This document shows, in pieces, positions 42,466-51,377 of a stretch of 64,000 nt of DNA; the stretch's first letter is position 1, and each line of letters opens with the position of its first letter. Below the pieces are notes generated by a model. It saw only the letters and a program-made list of their open reading frames with translations. It was not told where the DNA came from and did no database searches. This stretch comes from CBDHCC01 sp965219235 (GTDB taxonomy: Bacteria; Pseudomonadota; Alphaproteobacteria; Sphingomonadales; Sphingomonadaceae): assembly GCA_965219235.1 (NCBI GenBank), contig OZ244721.1:620001-684000 (forward strand), given 5' to 3'. Position numbers and translations under genes: made by a program.

Positions 42466-43682
42466 CAGCGCGCCAGAGCACCCCCGGCCATCGGCTGCAA
42501 CCGCGCGCGCGCCAATGACCGCCACAGCCACTCCAGCGGCCCATAGGAGAAGCGGGTGAGCCAGGGGCGCGACCAGGCGAGCATCAGCGCCGCGCCGAGC
42601 GCCACGAAGGCGAGCGTCTCCGCCCGGCTCACCCGGCCGAACAGCCCGCCGCCATAGCCGTAGAAGACCGTCGTCATCACGAGCGACGTGGCGATGTAGT
42701 TGGTGAACGCCGCGCGCCCGGTCGCCTCCAGCGCGCGCGACAGCCAGCCTCCCGCCCCCTGCGCCCACGCCGACAGGCCCGCCGCCCAGGCGACGGTCAG
42801 CGCGATGTCGCAGGGGTAGGAGAGGGCGTGGGAGTGGAAGGCGATCCATCCCGGCGGGAAGCCGCTCGCCCACAGCCAGGCCGCCAGGGCCGCGAGCGGC
42901 GTGGCCCCGGCGAGCGCCAGCCGCCACGCCCATCGCCCGGCCCGCGCCCGCGTCCACTCGCCGGTCAGCAGGCCCGAACGGACCAGCACCATCCCAAGCA
43001 GCATCAGCCCCAGCGTCTCGGGGCCGTAGACGCCGACGGCGCCGACCTGCCGGGCCGACAGCGAGTGCGCCCGTGCGCGGACCTGCGCGGCGTAGGGCGC
43101 GCGGCGCGCGGCGAGCTCCGCCCGTTCCATGAGGAGTTCGGTCGCCGGTCCGCGTTCCGCGGCGGCGCGCTCTTCCCGAGACTGGCCGGCGACGCCGACC
43201 ATCAGCGCCAGGAAGCCTCCCAGAACGAACGTCGCGACCATCGCGCGGCGCAGCCTGTCGGCGCCCAGCCGGACGCAGGGCAGGGCGGCGAGCGCGACGA
43301 CGGCGTAGAGGATCAGGATGTCGCCGTCCCACAGCAGCGTGAAATGCGCGACGCCGAGCGCCAGAAGCACCGCCAGCCGGGGCAGCTGGCTGCGCCACAC
43401 GCCGCGTCCGCTCGCCCGGGCGCGGTCGGCGGCGACGAGCAGGCTGGCCCCGAACAGGACGGAGAACAGCCCGCGCATCTTGTTCTCGAAGGCGACCCAC
43501 TCGATCGCCCAGGTGAGCAGGTCGGCCACCGACTCGCCGCCGCCCGCCAGTGGGTTCAGCCGCGCCGCCTGGGGCAGGGCGAAGGACAGGATGTTGATGA
43601 CCAGGATGCCGATCACCGCCACGCCGCGCACGATGTCGAGCGTGCGATAGCGGCCGGGCGGCGGCGGCGCGGTGGTGGCCAC
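42465..43682 (-). CDS. DUF418 (YeiB-like) multispanning membrane protein
   Basis: 405 residues with about ten helices. Hallmarks: RYRTLDIVRGVAVIGILVIN at the N-terminus, FENKMRGLFSVLFGASLLV, and the C-terminal DUF418 domain EATGRAAFTNYIATSLVMTT with SYGPLEWLWRSL near the end. Function unknown; relatives are grouped with acyltransferase-like membrane proteins. GTG at 43682 has GAGG-like bases about 8 upstream; the frame is open further but crosses the next gene. Coupled to the YqaA gene. Confidence 0.85.
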   Translation of the reverse strand: MATTAPPPPGRYRTLDIVRGVAVIGILVINILSFALPQAARLNPLAGGGESVADLLTWAIEWVAFENKMRGLFSVLFGASLLVAADRARASGRGVWRSQLPRLAVLLALGVAHFTLLWDGDILILYAVVALAALPCVRLGADRLRRAMVATFVLGGFLALMVGVAGQSREERAAAERGPATELLMERAELAARRAPYAAQVRARAHSLSARQVGAVGVYGPETLGLMLLGMVLVRSGLLTGEWTRARAGRWAWRLALAGATPLAALAAWLWASGFPPGWIAFHSHALSYPCDIALTVAWAAGLSAWAQGAGGWLSRALEATGRAAFTNYIATSLVMTTVFYGYGGGLFGRVSRAETLAFVALGAALMLAWSRPWLTRFSYGPLEWLWRSLARARLQPMAGGALAR

Positions 43683-43690
43683 GCCCTGCC

Positions 43691-44362
43691 TCAGATCCAG
43701 CTGGCGATGTCGCCCAGCGGCTTGCGCTGAATGGCGTGCAGCGGGACGGTGGCGTCGGAGGCGGGGTGGCCGACGACGACGACCATGACCGGCTTTTCGG
43801 ATGGCGGGCGGCCGCACAATTCGCTCAGGAAGCCCATCGGATTGGGTGTGTGGGTCAGCGTGGCGAGTCCCGCATCATGCAGCGCCGCGATCAGCAGCCC
43901 GCAGGCGATGCCGACGCTCTCGGTGACGTAGTAATTCTGTCGGTCGTCCCCCGCCTCCGGCCCGCCGCGCCTTTGGCCGAACACCACGATGGAACAGGGG
44001 GCGACCTCCAGATAGCCCTTGTTCTCGTCCGTGCCCAGCGGGGCCAGCGCCTCCAGCCACTCGGTGCTGGCGCGCTCCGCATAGAAGGCGCGCTCCTCCT
44101 CTTCGGCCGCCGCGCGCAGCCTGGCCTTGGCGGCGGGGCTCTCGATGACGGCGAAATGCCAGGGCTGGTGGTTCGCGCCAGACGGCGCGGTGCCCGCGGC
44201 GAGGATCGCCTGCTCGATCACGGCGCGCGGCACCGGGGTGGGGGCGAAGGCGCGGCAGGTGCGGCGTCGGCGGAGGTGGTCGGTGAAGGCGGCGGCCCGC
44301 GCGATCCGCTCCTCGTCCGAGAGGTCGGGGAGAACCGGATAGGGCTGGGACGGTACCTCCAT
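43691..44362 (-). CDS. Nitroreductase family flavoprotein
   Basis: FMN-dependent oxidoreductase, 223 residues from the ATG at 44362. Blocks: RRRTCRAFAPTPVPRAVIEQ (phosphate-binding Arg residues), GTAPSGANHQPWHFAVIESP (FMN binding), VGIACGLLIAALHDAGLATL, THTPNPMGFLSELCGRPPSE, and KPVMVVVVGHPASDATVP. The subgroup resembles BluB/iodotyrosine deiodinase-like enzymes. A TTG at 44386 would add 8 residues. It is followed by DUF418 and YqaA genes, 8 bases to the next start. Confidence 0.9.
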   Translation of the reverse strand: MEVPSQPYPVLPDLSDEERIARAAAFTDHLRRRRTCRAFAPTPVPRAVIEQAILAAGTAPSGANHQPWHFAVIESPAAKARLRAAAEEEERAFYAERASTEWLEALAPLGTDENKGYLEVAPCSIVVFGQRRGGPEAGDDRQNYYVTESVGIACGLLIAALHDAGLATLTHTPNPMGFLSELCGRPPSEKPVMVVVVGHPASDATVPLHAIQRKPLGDIASWI

Positions 44363-44538
44363 GGGGTCAGCTGCGGAAGGTCCCAAACTTCACGCAACGG
44401 TCGCGCGAGCGCACAGCGGCGGTGTAGGAAATGAAACGGGTGCTGGAGGACACGGAAAGAAAGCGGATCAAGCTCATCTCACCCATATGGCACAAAGCCA
44501 CGAAAATAGCAAGGTGTGAGGAGTGGAAGGCAACGCCA

Positions 44539-46722
44539 TCACCCGACCATCTCCCCCTCCATCAGCCGGGGCAGCGTGCCCTCGTGCGCGGCGCGGAGGT
44601 CGGCGAGGGGAACGCCCGCGATCCCGTCACCGCCGACACTTCCGAGCCGAACGGCATCCTCCAGCTGCGAACCGGATGGAGTGGTGACTAGGGTGCGTCC
44701 CTGGTCCTCGCCGAACGCCTCCGCCGCAGTCGTCAGCGCACCGTCGTCGAGTTCGACACCCAGATTTCCCGCTAGAGTCATTTCCGCCAGCGCGATCAAA
44801 GTCCCGCCGTCGGACACATCGTGGGCGGCCGTCGCCGTGCCGTCGGCGATCAGAGCGCGCACCCGCTCGCCCGTCCGCCGTTCGGCCGCCAGGTCGACGA
44901 GCGGCGGGCGTCCGTCGTCCCGCCCGGCGCACTGCCGCAACCACAAGGACTGGCCAAGGTGCCGCCCCTCGCCGCCGATCAGCCAGAGATGCTCCCCCTC
45001 CGCCTTGAACCCGATCGTCGCCGCCTTGCGCCAATCGGCCAGCAGCCCCACCGCTCCGATCGCGGGCGTCGGCAGCACGGCGTTAGCGCTACCATCCAGG
45101 TTCTTCGTCTCGTTGTAGAGGCTCACATTGCCGCTCACGATTGGCAGGCCCAGCGCACGACACGCCTCCGCCATGCCCTCGATACAGCCCACGAGCTGGC
45201 CCATGATCTCCGGACGTTCGGGGTTGCCGAAGTTCAGGCAGTCGGTGGCGGCCAGGGGCGTGGCACCCACGGCGCAGAGGTTGCGGTAAGCCTCGGCGAT
45301 CGCCTGTTTGCCGCCTTCGTAGGGGTCCGCCTGGCAGTAGCGCGGGGTGCAGTCGGTGGTGATCGCCAGCGCCTTGTCGGTGCCGTGGATGCGGACGACG
45401 GCCGCGTCGCCGCCGGTCCGCACCGTGTCGCCGCCCACCTGCCGGTCGTACTGCTCCCACACCCAGCGGCGCGAACAGAGGTCCGGAGAGGCCATCAGGG
45501 TCAGGAGGTCCGCACCGATGTCGGTGCTCTCCGGCACCTCGTCGAGCGGCTTCACCTGTGCCCAGGCCCGGTACTCCTCACGGTTCATCGCGGGCCGGTC
45601 GTATTTCGGCGCCTCGTCCGCCAGCGGGCCGATGGGCAGATCGCACGCCGTCTCGCCGCCCCAGGTCAGCACCATGCGGCCGGTGTCCGTCACCCGGCCG
45701 ATGACGGCGAAGTCCAGCTCCCATTTCTCGAAGATCGCCCGCGCCATGTCCTCGCGGCCGGGCTTCAGCACCATGAGCATCCGCTCCTGGCTCTCCGACA
45801 GCATCATCTCGTAGGGCGTCATGCCCTCCTCGCGGCAGGGCACGGCGTCCATGTCGAGCTCCAGCCCGACGCCGCCCTTCGACGCCATCTCGATGGACGA
45901 GGAGGTCAGGCCGGCGGCCCCCATGTCCTGGATGGCCACGATGGCGTCCGACGCCATCAGCTCCAGGCACGCCTCGATCAGCAGCTTCTCCGTGAACGGG
46001 TCGCCGACCTGAACGGTGGGGCGCTTCTCCTCGGAATCTTCGCCGAACTCGGCGGACGCCATGGTGGCCCCGTGGATGCCGTCGCGGCCGGTCTTGGATC
46101 CGACATAGACGACCGGGTTGCCGACCCCGGCGGCGGCGGACAGGAAGATCCTGTCCTGATCGGCCACACCAACCGTCATGGCGTTGACCAGGATGTTGCC
46201 GTCATAGGCGGGGTGGAAGTTCACCTCTCCGCCGACCGTCGGCACGCCCACGCAATTGCCATAGCCGCCGATGCCCGCGACCACGCCGGAGAGCAGATGC
46301 GGCGTCTTGGGATGGTCGACCGAGCCGAAGCGCAGCGCGTTCAGATTGGCGACCGGCCGGGCGCCCATGGTGAACACATCGCGCAGGATGCCGCCCACGC
46401 CGGTGGCCGCGCCTTGGTAGGGTTCGATGAAGGACGGGTGGTTGTGCGACTCCATCTTGAAGATGGCAGCCTGTCCATCACCGATGTCGATCACGCCCGC
46501 GTTCTCGCCCGGCCCGTGGATCACGTGAGTGCCGGTGGTCGGCAGCTTGGCGAGGTGGAGGCGCGACGATTTGTAGGAGCAATGCTCCGACCACATGACC
46601 GAGAACAGGCCCAACTCCAGCTCGTTGGGCGTGCGGCCGAGACGGTCCAGGATGCGCTGCCACTCGTCGGGCGAGAGGCCGTGGGAGGCGGCGAGGTCGG
46701 CGGTGGCGAGCGCGGGAGGCAT
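44539..46722 (-). CDS. purL: Phosphoribosylformylglycinamidine synthase subunit PurL
   Basis: ATP-dependent FGAM synthase of purine synthesis, small PurL form working with PurQ and PurS (not in this window). 727 residues. Motifs: LGLFSVMWSEHCSYKSSRLH, KMESHNHPSFIEPYQGAATG (ATP site), TVGGEVNFHPAYDGNILVNA, IQDMGAAGLTSSSIEMASKG, and CNFG-like TDCLNFGNPERPEIMGQL in the second half, then AAHDVSDGGTLIALAEM. ATG at 46722 chosen; an upstream extension of 12 codons lacks conservation. Monocistronic as far as visible. Confidence 0.95.
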   Translation of the reverse strand: MPPALATADLAASHGLSPDEWQRILDRLGRTPNELELGLFSVMWSEHCSYKSSRLHLAKLPTTGTHVIHGPGENAGVIDIGDGQAAIFKMESHNHPSFIEPYQGAATGVGGILRDVFTMGARPVANLNALRFGSVDHPKTPHLLSGVVAGIGGYGNCVGVPTVGGEVNFHPAYDGNILVNAMTVGVADQDRIFLSAAAGVGNPVVYVGSKTGRDGIHGATMASAEFGEDSEEKRPTVQVGDPFTEKLLIEACLELMASDAIVAIQDMGAAGLTSSSIEMASKGGVGLELDMDAVPCREEGMTPYEMMLSESQERMLMVLKPGREDMARAIFEKWELDFAVIGRVTDTGRMVLTWGGETACDLPIGPLADEAPKYDRPAMNREEYRAWAQVKPLDEVPESTDIGADLLTLMASPDLCSRRWVWEQYDRQVGGDTVRTGGDAAVVRIHGTDKALAITTDCTPRYCQADPYEGGKQAIAEAYRNLCAVGATPLAATDCLNFGNPERPEIMGQLVGCIEGMAEACRALGLPIVSGNVSLYNETKNLDGSANAVLPTPAIGAVGLLADWRKAATIGFKAEGEHLWLIGGEGRHLGQSLWLRQCAGRDDGRPPLVDLAAERRTGERVRALIADGTATAAHDVSDGGTLIALAEMTLAGNLGVELDDGALTTAAEAFGEDQGRTLVTTPSGSQLEDAVRLGSVGGDGIAGVPLADLRAAHEGTLPRLMEGEMVG

Positions 46723-46770
46723 GGTCGAGCGCTTAGCGTCGGCACATTGCGCCGCCAAGCGCCCGACCGT

Positions 46771-47190
46771 TCACACCTTGCAGGTGCGCGTGGGCTTGCC
46801 GCCCTCCGTGATGACCACCTGCTGCTGGTCGCCGGTGACCGTCAGCCCCTCGCTCACCCCATCGGCCGAGGCGGGATTGGTGCCGTCGCGGGGCAGCGTG
46901 TACGGGCCTTGCTGCTCCGTGCGCTTCAGGATGGTGACCGGCGGCGAGCTGGCGTTCATCACGCCAACCTGCAGACCGCCCTGATAGAACACCACGGTCT
47001 CGGCGGTGTTGCCCGGCTGGCAGCGATAGCTCACCCGCGCCTCCTCCGCCGGGGGCAGGGCCACCGGAGCGGCCATGTTCGCCTCGGCGGCGGCCGCGTT
47101 GGCGGTGGCCTCGGCGTCCCCCGAAGTGTTCTGACAGGCGGCGAGCGCCAGGGCGGCCATGAGCGGCAGGGCTGGGGCAAGAGTCTTCAT
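46771..47190 (-). CDS. Small lipoprotein, MliC-like tentative
   Basis: 139 residues: signal with LALAACQ lipobox, Ala/Glu-rich spacer, and a beta-rich domain beginning YRCQPGNTAETVVFYQGGL and ending CKV, with two Cys that could form the disulfide seen in MliC/PliC lysozyme inhibitors. The similarity is weak. ATG at 47190. It is separated from divergent cysK by 130 bp. Confidence 0.65.
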   Translation of the reverse strand: MKTLAPALPLMAALALAACQNTSGDAEATANAAAAEANMAAPVALPPAEEARVSYRCQPGNTAETVVFYQGGLQVGVMNASSPPVTILKRTEQQGPYTLPRDGTNPASADGVSEGLTVTGDQQQVVITEGGKPTRTCKV

Positions 47191-47322
47191 GGAAAGGCGG
47201 CGCTCCGTTGGCATGAGGGTCGGCCCGACCGCAGAAGGCGACGGGGAGCCGCGACAACGGACGAGGCGCGCGGCGGTTGCATCGGCTTGTCGCAGGGCGG
47301 GCACAGGTCTAGCGAACGGACG

Positions 47323-48321
47323 ATGTCCGACCCGACCCACCCGACGTTGCCCGCCGCGCTGGCGCTGATCGGAAACACGCCGCTCGTGCGCCTGCGCGGG
47401 CCAAGCGAAGCGGCGGGCGCGGAGATCTGGGGCAAGTGCGAGTGGGCCAACCCCGGCGCGTCGGTCAAGGATCGCGCCGCGCTCGCCATCGTGCGCGACG
47501 CGGAGGCGTCCGGGCGGCTCACGCCCGGGGGCACCGTGGTGGAGGGCACGGCCGGCAACACCGGCATCGGCCTGGCGCTGGTGGCGAACGCGCTGGGCTA
47601 TCGCACGGTCATCGTCATGCCCGAGACCCAGAGCCGGGAGAAGATGGACACGCTGCGCGCCCTGGGTGCGGAGCTGGTGCTGGTGCCCGCCGCGCCCTAT
47701 TCGTCGCCCTGCCACTTCGTCCACACCTCGCGCCGGCTGGCGGAGGAGACGCCCGGCGCGATCTGGTGCGACCAGTTCGACAACACCGCCAACCGCCGCG
47801 CGCACATCGAGGGGACGGCGGCCGAGATCTGGGAGCAGATGGACGGCCGCGTGGATGGCTTCACCTGCGCGGCCGGCACCGGCGGCACGATCGCGGGCGT
47901 GGGGCTGGGCCTCAAGGCGCGCGACGAGGGCGTCACGATCGCGCTCACCGACCCGCACGGCGCGGCGCTCTACAACTTCTACGCCCATGGCGAGCTCAGG
48001 AGCGAGGGCTCGTCGGTGGCCGAGGGGATCGGGCAGGGGCGGATCACCGCCAACCTGGAGGGCGCGCCCATCGACACGCAGTTCCGGGTGTCGGACGAAG
48101 CGGGCTGGCGCTGGACGCGGCGGCTGCTGGAGGAGGAGGGGCTGTGCCTCGGCCTGTCGTCGGGCATCAACGTCGCCGGCGCGGTCGCCCTCGCGCGCCG
48201 GCTGGGACCGGGCTCGCGGGTGGCGACGATCCTGTGCGACACCGGCTTTCGCTATCTGTCGACGCTGTGGAACCCGGATTGGCGCGCGTCCAAGGGGCTG
48301 GGGGTCGCGGGCGATGGCTGA
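47323..48321 (+). CDS. cysK: Cysteine synthase A
   Basis: PLP enzyme making cysteine from O-acetylserine and sulfide. 332 residues: LIGNTPLVRLRGPSE, PGASVKDRAALAIVRDAEAS (PLP Lys), EGTAGNTGIGLALVANALGY (substrate loop), GTGGTIAGVGLGLKARDEG (phosphate binding) and GLCLGLSSGINVAGAVALAR, where the Ser after GLSSG contacts the PLP pyridine nitrogen. ATG at 47323. The next small gene starts inside its last codons. Confidence 0.92.
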   Translation: MSDPTHPTLPAALALIGNTPLVRLRGPSEAAGAEIWGKCEWANPGASVKDRAALAIVRDAEASGRLTPGGTVVEGTAGNTGIGLALVANALGYRTVIVMPETQSREKMDTLRALGAELVLVPAAPYSSPCHFVHTSRRLAEETPGAIWCDQFDNTANRRAHIEGTAAEIWEQMDGRVDGFTCAAGTGGTIAGVGLGLKARDEGVTIALTDPHGAALYNFYAHGELRSEGSSVAEGIGQGRITANLEGAPIDTQFRVSDEAGWRWTRRLLEEEGLCLGLSSGINVAGAVALARRLGPGSRVATILCDTGFRYLSTLWNPDWRASKGLGVAGDG

Positions 48322-48685
48322 TCCGGTGGTCGCAATCGAGGAGGACCCCCTCGCCCCCGCCGCTCCCGCGCAGGGTCACGACGTCCATCGCCGCGTCCGG
48401 ATCGGTCTGACGGGATTGGGTGGCGTGGTCGCGGCGATCCTGGTGGCGGGGGCGCTCGTCAACCGCACCGCCCAGGACGTGATGGCCGACATGGCCAACA
48501 ACACGGTCACGCTGGGCAACGAGGCGGCGACCACGCGCAACGATCCCCTGTCGGAGATCGGCGCCGCCCCGTCGGCCGAGCCGGCGGGGGCCGCGCCCGT
48601 GGAGGCGGTGCCCGGCACCGGCGCCACCGTCGATCCGGTGACCGGCAACGTGTCCGACCTGCCGCCCAAGCGGGGGCGGCGCTGA
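48314..48685 (+). CDS. Hypothetical single-helix membrane protein
   Basis: 123 residues: acidic N-terminus, one helix (IGLTGLGGVVAAILVAGAL, about 30-48), then a Pro/Ala/Gly-rich periplasmic tail ending PPKRGRR. Family not recognised. The ATG lies within cysK (8-base overlap), implying coupling. Confidence 0.6.
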   Translation: MADPVVAIEEDPLAPAAPAQGHDVHRRVRIGLTGLGGVVAAILVAGALVNRTAQDVMADMANNTVTLGNEAATTRNDPLSEIGAAPSAEPAGAAPVEAVPGTGATVDPVTGNVSDLPPKRGRR

Positions 48686-48825
48686 GCCGCTCCACGCTCG
48701 CGAAGGAGCGCGGCTGGGGAGGGGCGGGCGGCCGCCTCCTCCCGATCACCGGACTGGCGCTGATCGCCGACGGCGCGGCGCGGCTCGCGCTCGGCACCGC
48801 ATACGGCCTCCGACCCGCGCTGGCG

Positions 48826-49791
48826 GTGCTGGTGTGTTGGGCGCTGGCGCGTCGCGGTGAGCGGTGGCTTGCCGTCGCCACGCTCGCGGCGGTCGGCGGC
48901 CTGGACGAGGCGGTGGCGGCGGTGCCCCTCGAGGCGGTGCTCGCCGGCGCGATCTCGTGCCTGCTGCTCGCCCTGGCGGCCGAGGCGGTCGGCCGCGTCA
49001 CGGGTGCCGGGCCGAGGCGCGCGCTGTTCGCGACGTTGACGCTCGCGACGCTGCTGCTGCCGGTCCGCGTCCTCCTGCGCGCCGTGCCGCCGCTCCGGCC
49101 GATCTCCGTGGCGGTGCTGAGTTCGGTGCCGCTCGGGCCGGTGGCGAGCGGCGCGGACGGGGCCGGCGGGGAGCTGATGGAGGTGCTGCGGCGGGTCGGT
49201 CCGGTGACGCTGCTCGACACGGTGCCGGAGGCGGGGCCGGACGCCGACCGCCTGCTGCTGCTCCAGCCGCGCCACCTGTCGCCCGAAGAGCTGGTGGCGA
49301 TCGACGGCTGGGTGCGGCGCGGCGGGTGGGCGCTGGTGCTGGCCGACCCGCGGCTCGACTGGGCGCGGCCGTTCCCGCTCGGCGACCCGCGCAATCCGCA
49401 GGCGACGAGCCTGCTCGATCCGCTGCTGGAGCACTGGGGCGCGCGGCTGGAGCTGGAGGACCCGACGGCGGGACGCGCCGACGACCTGGCGCTGCCGTCG
49501 CCCGGCGAGCTGCGGCCGCTCTCGTCCGCCTGCCGGGCCGTGCGGCGCCAGCGGGCGGTGCGCTGCCGGGTGGGACGCGGGAAGGCGCTGGTGGTGGCCG
49601 ACGCCGACTGGCTGGACCCGGGCCGCTGGCCGGCGCGGGCGGGGCGGCCGGACGAGGTGCGGCGCGCGCTCCGCTCGCTGCGGCTCGACCGGCCACGCGG
49701 CGGACCGCCGCTCGCCCTGGGGATCGGACTGCTCCTGCTGATCGCGGCCATGGGGAGAACAAGGGTGGTGGTTAAGAAGAACATGACATAG
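48826..49791 (+). CDS. Membrane protein with a GldG/ABC_transp_aux-like domain (start uncertain)
   Basis: Two or three N-terminal helices (LAGAISCLLLALAAEAVGRV; LFATLTLATLLLPVRVLLRA), then a soluble domain LLLLQPRHLSPEELVAIDGW with VRRGGWALVLADPRLDWARP, the pattern of GldG-like auxiliary domains of ABC systems, and a C-terminal helix. The only standard start is GTG at 48826, which lacks a ribosome binding site. The same frame continues upstream to 48682 with membrane-protein-like sequence but only a CTG (overlapping the previous stop as CTGA) available, so the true start may be there. It precedes mraZ. Confidence 0.6.
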   Translation: MLVCWALARRGERWLAVATLAAVGGLDEAVAAVPLEAVLAGAISCLLLALAAEAVGRVTGAGPRRALFATLTLATLLLPVRVLLRAVPPLRPISVAVLSSVPLGPVASGADGAGGELMEVLRRVGPVTLLDTVPEAGPDADRLLLLQPRHLSPEELVAIDGWVRRGGWALVLADPRLDWARPFPLGDPRNPQATSLLDPLLEHWGARLELEDPTAGRADDLALPSPGELRPLSSACRAVRRQRAVRCRVGRGKALVVADADWLDPGRWPARAGRPDEVRRALRSLRLDRPRGGPPLALGIGLLLLIAAMGRTRVVVKKNMT

Positions 49792-49814
49792 ACAAAGGAC
49801 TTCATCCAAGTATT

Positions 49815-49849
49815 TCCCACCTTTTCCCGTATTCTCCCATTGTGTCCCA
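49815..49849. promoter_or_regulatory. MraZ operator array upstream of the dcw cluster
   Basis: TCCCA/TCCCG boxes begin at 49815, 49825, 49835 and 49845, exactly 10 bases apart (TGGGN on the minus strand, N5 spacers), with a fifth, off-register box at 49852. MraZ binds tandem TGGGN repeats with 5-base spacers before its own gene, so this is very probably the autoregulatory site. It lies about 110-140 bases before the mraZ start. Confidence 0.75.
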
Positions 49850-49956
49850 GGTCCCACCCGAGTACAGCCTGGATCGGGACACGGGGGCCAGCGGCCGGCT
49901 GCGCGGGAACGCGGAGCCCGGCCGGACGACCTCCGCAACAAGGAGGCCGAGGACCT

Positions 49957-50439
49957 TTGGCGGAGCGCAGGTTCTATTCGGGCGGGGTGCTTGGCGGAGT
50001 GGACGCCAAGGGCCGGCTCGCGCTCCCGGGACCCTTTCGCCAGGTGGTGGAGACCCGCAGCGGCGCGCGCACGCTGTTCGTGCGCGTGCATCCCACCCTG
50101 CCGTGCCTGCTCGCCTATGACGGCGAGTACGTCGCCAAGCTGTCGGAAAGCTTCGAGCGGGTGGAACAGCGCCTGCTCGACGAGGCCAACGGCGCGGAGG
50201 CCGGCGCGTCGGCCGCTCGCGACGTGTTCGGCGCGCTGGAGGAGGTCGGCTTCGACTCCACCGGCCGCTTCGGTCTCGCTCCGTTCCTGAAGGCGCGGGC
50301 GGGGATCGAGGGCGACGTGTTCTACCAGGGTGCCAACACCGCGTTCGAGATCTGGTCGCCCGAGCGCGCGCTGGAGAGCGGCCAGCTGGCGCCCGCCGCC
50401 GCCGAGCGCCTGCGCTTCGATCTGGACGCGCGCGCGTGA
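49957..50439 (+). CDS. mraZ: Transcriptional regulator MraZ
   Basis: Ring-forming AbrB-fold DNA-binding protein and first gene of the dcw cluster. 160 residues with two SpoVT/AbrB-like halves: FYSGGVLGGVDAKGRLALPG (first DxKGR motif) and EEVGFDSTGRFGLAPFLKAR (second DxxGR motif). The start is TTG at 49957 (LAERRFYSG), supported by GGAGG 10 bases upstream. Overlaps rsmH (GTGA). Likely represses or tunes the cluster through the repeat array upstream. Confidence 0.92.
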   Translation: MAERRFYSGGVLGGVDAKGRLALPGPFRQVVETRSGARTLFVRVHPTLPCLLAYDGEYVAKLSESFERVEQRLLDEANGAEAGASAARDVFGALEEVGFDSTGRFGLAPFLKARAGIEGDVFYQGANTAFEIWSPERALESGQLAPAAAERLRFDLDARA

Positions 50440-51377
50440 CCGCCGCCGCCCATGTTCCCGTGCTGCTGGACGAGGTGCTCGACGCGCTGCGTCCGATCGA
50501 CGGGGCGGTGATCGTCGACGCGACCTTCGGCGCGGGCGGCTACACGCAGGCCCTGCTCGGCGCGGGCGCGGCCGTCCACGCGTTCGAACGCGACCCGGAC
50601 GCCGTGAGCGAGGGCGAGTCCCTCGTGGCGGCGGCCGGCGGACGCCTCGCGCTGCATCGCGCCGCCTTCTCGCGCCTGGCGGACGTGCTGCGCGCCGCCG
50701 GGGTGACGTCGGTGGACGGCGTGGTCTTCGACATCGGCGTGTCGTCGATGCAGCTCGACCGGCCGGAGCGCGGCTTCTCCTTCGCCGCCGACGGCCCGCT
50801 CGACATGCGGATGTCGCGGGAGGGCGACACCGCCGCCGACCTCGTCAACACCATGGACGAGGGCGCGCTCGCGGACACGATCTACCTCTATGGTGGCGAA
50901 CGGGCGTCGCGTCGGATCGCGCGGGCGATCGTCGCGGCGCGCCCGCTCGCACGCACGGGCGAGCTCGCGACGGTGGTGCGCCGGGCGTTGCGGGCGAAGG
51001 GGCACGAGCCCCGCGACCCCGCCACCCGCACCTTCCAGGCGCTGCGCATCGCGGTGAACGACGAGCTGGGGGAGCTGGAGCGCGCGCTGGACGCGGCGGA
51101 GGTCGTGTTGGCGGAGAGCGGCCGGCTGGTGGTGGTGGCGTTCCATTCGGGCGAGGACCGGATCGTCAAGCGCTTCCTGCGCGACCGGAGCGGCGGACAG
51201 GCGCGGCCGTCGCGCCACCAGCCCGCCGCCGTGGCCCGCCGCTCCCCGACCTTCGCGAATGTCGCCGGTCCGGTGCGCGCGGGTGAGGCCGAGGTGGCGC
51301 GCAACCCGCGCGCCCGCTCCGCCGTGCTGCGCTCCGCCGTGCGCACCGCCGCGCCCGCCTGGGAGCGGGCGGCATGA
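50436..51377 (+). CDS. rsmH: 16S rRNA m4C1402 methyltransferase RsmH
   Basis: SAM-dependent N4-methylation of C1402 in 16S rRNA. 313 residues: HVPVLLDEVLDALRPIDGAV, SAM site DATFGAGGYTQALLGAGAAV, VVFDIGVSSMQLDRPERGFS, DGPLDMRMSREGDTAAD and VVVAFHSGEDRIVKRFLRDR. GTG start overlaps mraZ; ATGA overlap with the next gene. Confidence 0.95.
   Translation: MTAAAHVPVLLDEVLDALRPIDGAVIVDATFGAGGYTQALLGAGAAVHAFERDPDAVSEGESLVAAAGGRLALHRAAFSRLADVLRAAGVTSVDGVVFDIGVSSMQLDRPERGFSFAADGPLDMRMSREGDTAADLVNTMDEGALADTIYLYGGERASRRIARAIVAARPLARTGELATVVRRALRAKGHEPRDPATRTFQALRIAVNDELGELERALDAAEVVLAESGRLVVVAFHSGEDRIVKRFLRDRSGGQARPSRHQPAAVARRSPTFANVAGPVRAGEAEVARNPRARSAVLRSAVRTAAPAWERAA

Noticed and set aside
44821..48321. 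Very long plus-strand open frame (over 1100 codons) antisense to purL
   Set aside because: It is a GC-rich antisense shadow of purL; only its last third (cysK from 47323) has real protein motifs.
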